Under the pieces are notes generated by a model that saw nothing but the letters and a program-made list of their open reading frames with translations, ran no database searches and was not told the origin of the DNA. Below are positions 14,130 through 14,559 of a DNA stretch of 14,559 bases, in pieces; the stretch's first letter is position 1; the number at the start of each line of letters is the position of its first letter. The position numbers and the translations under genes were made by a program. This stretch comes from Prevotellaceae bacterium (GTDB taxonomy: Bacteria; Bacteroidota; Bacteroidia; Bacteroidales; Bacteroidaceae), in NCBI GenBank assembly GCA_021153165.1, contig JAGKTZ010000048.1, positions 1-14,559 of the forward strand, written 5' to 3'.

Positions 14130-14176
14130 ACAGCATACAAACGGGTTCTTACACTGATAACCCATTTGTATGCTGT
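14130..14176 (+). terminator. Long-stem hairpin with T-run, probable terminator
   Basis: Arms 14130-14147 and 14159-14176 pair over 18 bp with one mismatch (ACAGCATACAAA...GGGTT against AACCC...TTTGTATGCTGT), loop of 11 nt, then TTTT-G-TTT on the plus strand. As a plus-strand terminator it would end a transcript covering the structured element at 13921-14105. On the minus strand the following sequence is only moderately T-rich. Confidence 0.65.
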
Positions 14177-14228
14177 TTTTGTTTCTATCCATAGGGGCAC
14201 TATTATTTTGCAACAGTTGAATATAGGG

Positions 14229-14276
14229 CAAGCGGTAAAATTCACTCCCTCTAAGAATATAGAGAGGTTTATCCGC
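14229..14276 (-). terminator. Hairpins at the 3' end of the HTH gene
   Basis: AGCGG-TAAA (14231-14239) pairs with TTTA-CCGCT (14268-14276 region, one extra T), enclosing CCTCT/AGAGG. The outer arm overlaps the last codons of the HTH gene. Reading leftward, TTTT follows the inner stem. Terminator strength is doubtful. Confidence 0.4.
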
Positions 14277-14544
14277 TGCTATTAATCAGGTGCTTGCCGT
14301 TGTACTCCCGCTTTAACGCTTGCTCTATCTCACTCCGTTTGTACAGAACTTTTCCACCGAGCACATAGTAAGGCAATGTCCCATTGCTTCGGTACTCGCA
14401 CAATGTTCTTCGGCTCACTTTAAGCATATATGCCACCTCCTTGTCGCATAGGTACTCATCATCGTTCTGTAAGGCCGTCCCGTCTTTTGGCATACTATCG
14501 AGAATTTCCGATAGTTGGTCGATACTCTCGTGAATGGACTGCAT
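14269..14544 (-). CDS. Excisionase-like helix-turn-helix protein (HTH_17 type)
   Basis: 91 aa from the first ATG, but the frame stays open to the window edge (five more codons), so the N-terminus may be longer. A polar helical N-terminus (1-27) is followed by a winged HTH: YLCDKEVAYMLKVSRRTL (about 31-48) as the helix-turn-helix, then YRSNGTLPYYVLGGKVLYK as the wing, and a last helix, SEIEQALKREY. This is the MerR/excisionase-type domain of small DNA-binding proteins carried near integrases on Bacteroides conjugative and mobilisable elements, where they act in excision or as regulators. No integrase is in the window, so placement in a mobile element is inferred. Downstream lie hairpins and the large inverted-repeat element. 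Confidence 0.82.
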   Translation of the reverse strand: MQSIHESIDQLSEILDSMPKDGTALQNDDEYLCDKEVAYMLKVSRRTLCEYRSNGTLPYYVLGGKVLYKRSEIEQALKREYNGKHLINSSG

Positions 14545-14559
14545 CCACGCATCATCTTT

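Larger units (their letters stand above)
13474..14268. other. 800-bp gene-free region between transporter and HTH gene
   Basis: No credible protein gene. From left to right it holds an AT-rich leader, the 21-bp repeat array (13525-13672), a 7-bp inverted repeat (13704-13752), a leftward promoter (13805-13835), a long nested inverted-repeat element (13921-14105), an 18-bp-stem hairpin (14130-14176) and the HTH gene's 3' hairpin (14229-14276). If an integrative element starts here, its end lies somewhere in 13840-14130, but no tRNA or obvious attachment core is visible. Confidence 0.6.

Noticed and set aside
13854..14231. 125-codon minus-strand open frame between transporter and HTH gene
   Set aside because: It runs through the 18-bp-stem hairpin and the nested inverted repeats, has no recognised domain, and its composition is set by the arms. 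It is more likely non-coding structured DNA, though a conserved reading frame in homologues would change this.

Overview
The window looks like chromosomal DNA of a Bacteroidota bacterium (order Bacteroidales, probably host-associated; Prevotellaceae and Bacteroidaceae cannot be told apart here), running at its right end into what may be an integrative element. Evidence for the lineage: promoters of the Bacteroidetes type (TTTG, about 19 bp, TAnnTTTG), several short-signal lipoproteins, a rhomboid with the Bacteroidetes C-terminal tail, a GH92/GH130 mannoside pair, and an excisionase-like HTH protein of the kind carried by Bacteroides conjugative elements. Family calls rest on reading motifs in the translations; no search was run.

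Layout. (1) 48-3465, minus strand: four consecutive FKBP-type prolyl isomerases. The first transcribed is a leaderless FklB-like protein; the next three are lipoproteins. Active-site residues are intact in the first and are lost step by step in the following ones. (2) 3630-4334, plus strand: a divergently transcribed sirtuin without zinc cysteines. It ends at a bidirectional terminator shared with the convergent next block. (3) 4457-7543, minus strand: rhomboid protease, then a membrane-anchored endonuclease/exonuclease/phosphatase protein, then a family 2 glycosyltransferase. (4) 7711-11082, minus strand: a GH130 mannoside phosphorylase with an excellent promoter, followed by a secreted GH92 alpha-mannosidase. 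Together they fit stepwise breakdown of mannose-rich glycans: outer alpha-mannose is trimmed outside the cytoplasm, and the beta-mannosyl core disaccharide is split by phosphate inside the cell. (5) 11199-13473, minus strand: a YfcC-type transporter and a small zinc exopeptidase 22 bp downstream, probably a scavenging operon for a peptide-like substrate. (6) 13474-14268: about 800 bp without a credible protein gene but full of structure. It holds a 21-bp-period repeat array, a strong leftward promoter, a large nested inverted-repeat element and an 18-bp-stem hairpin. (7) 14269 to the edge, minus strand: the excisionase-like HTH protein.

The most unusual signal is the AAGACCTTTTTT repeat. It occurs with an almost exact 21-bp period (two helical turns) at 13525-13672 and again, inverted, at 6382-6486 between rhomboid and phosphatase, with one stray copy near 10063. 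The second is the compact, foldable element at 13921-14105 beside the HTH gene. No tRNA, rRNA, CRISPR array, insertion sequence or recognisable defence system was seen.
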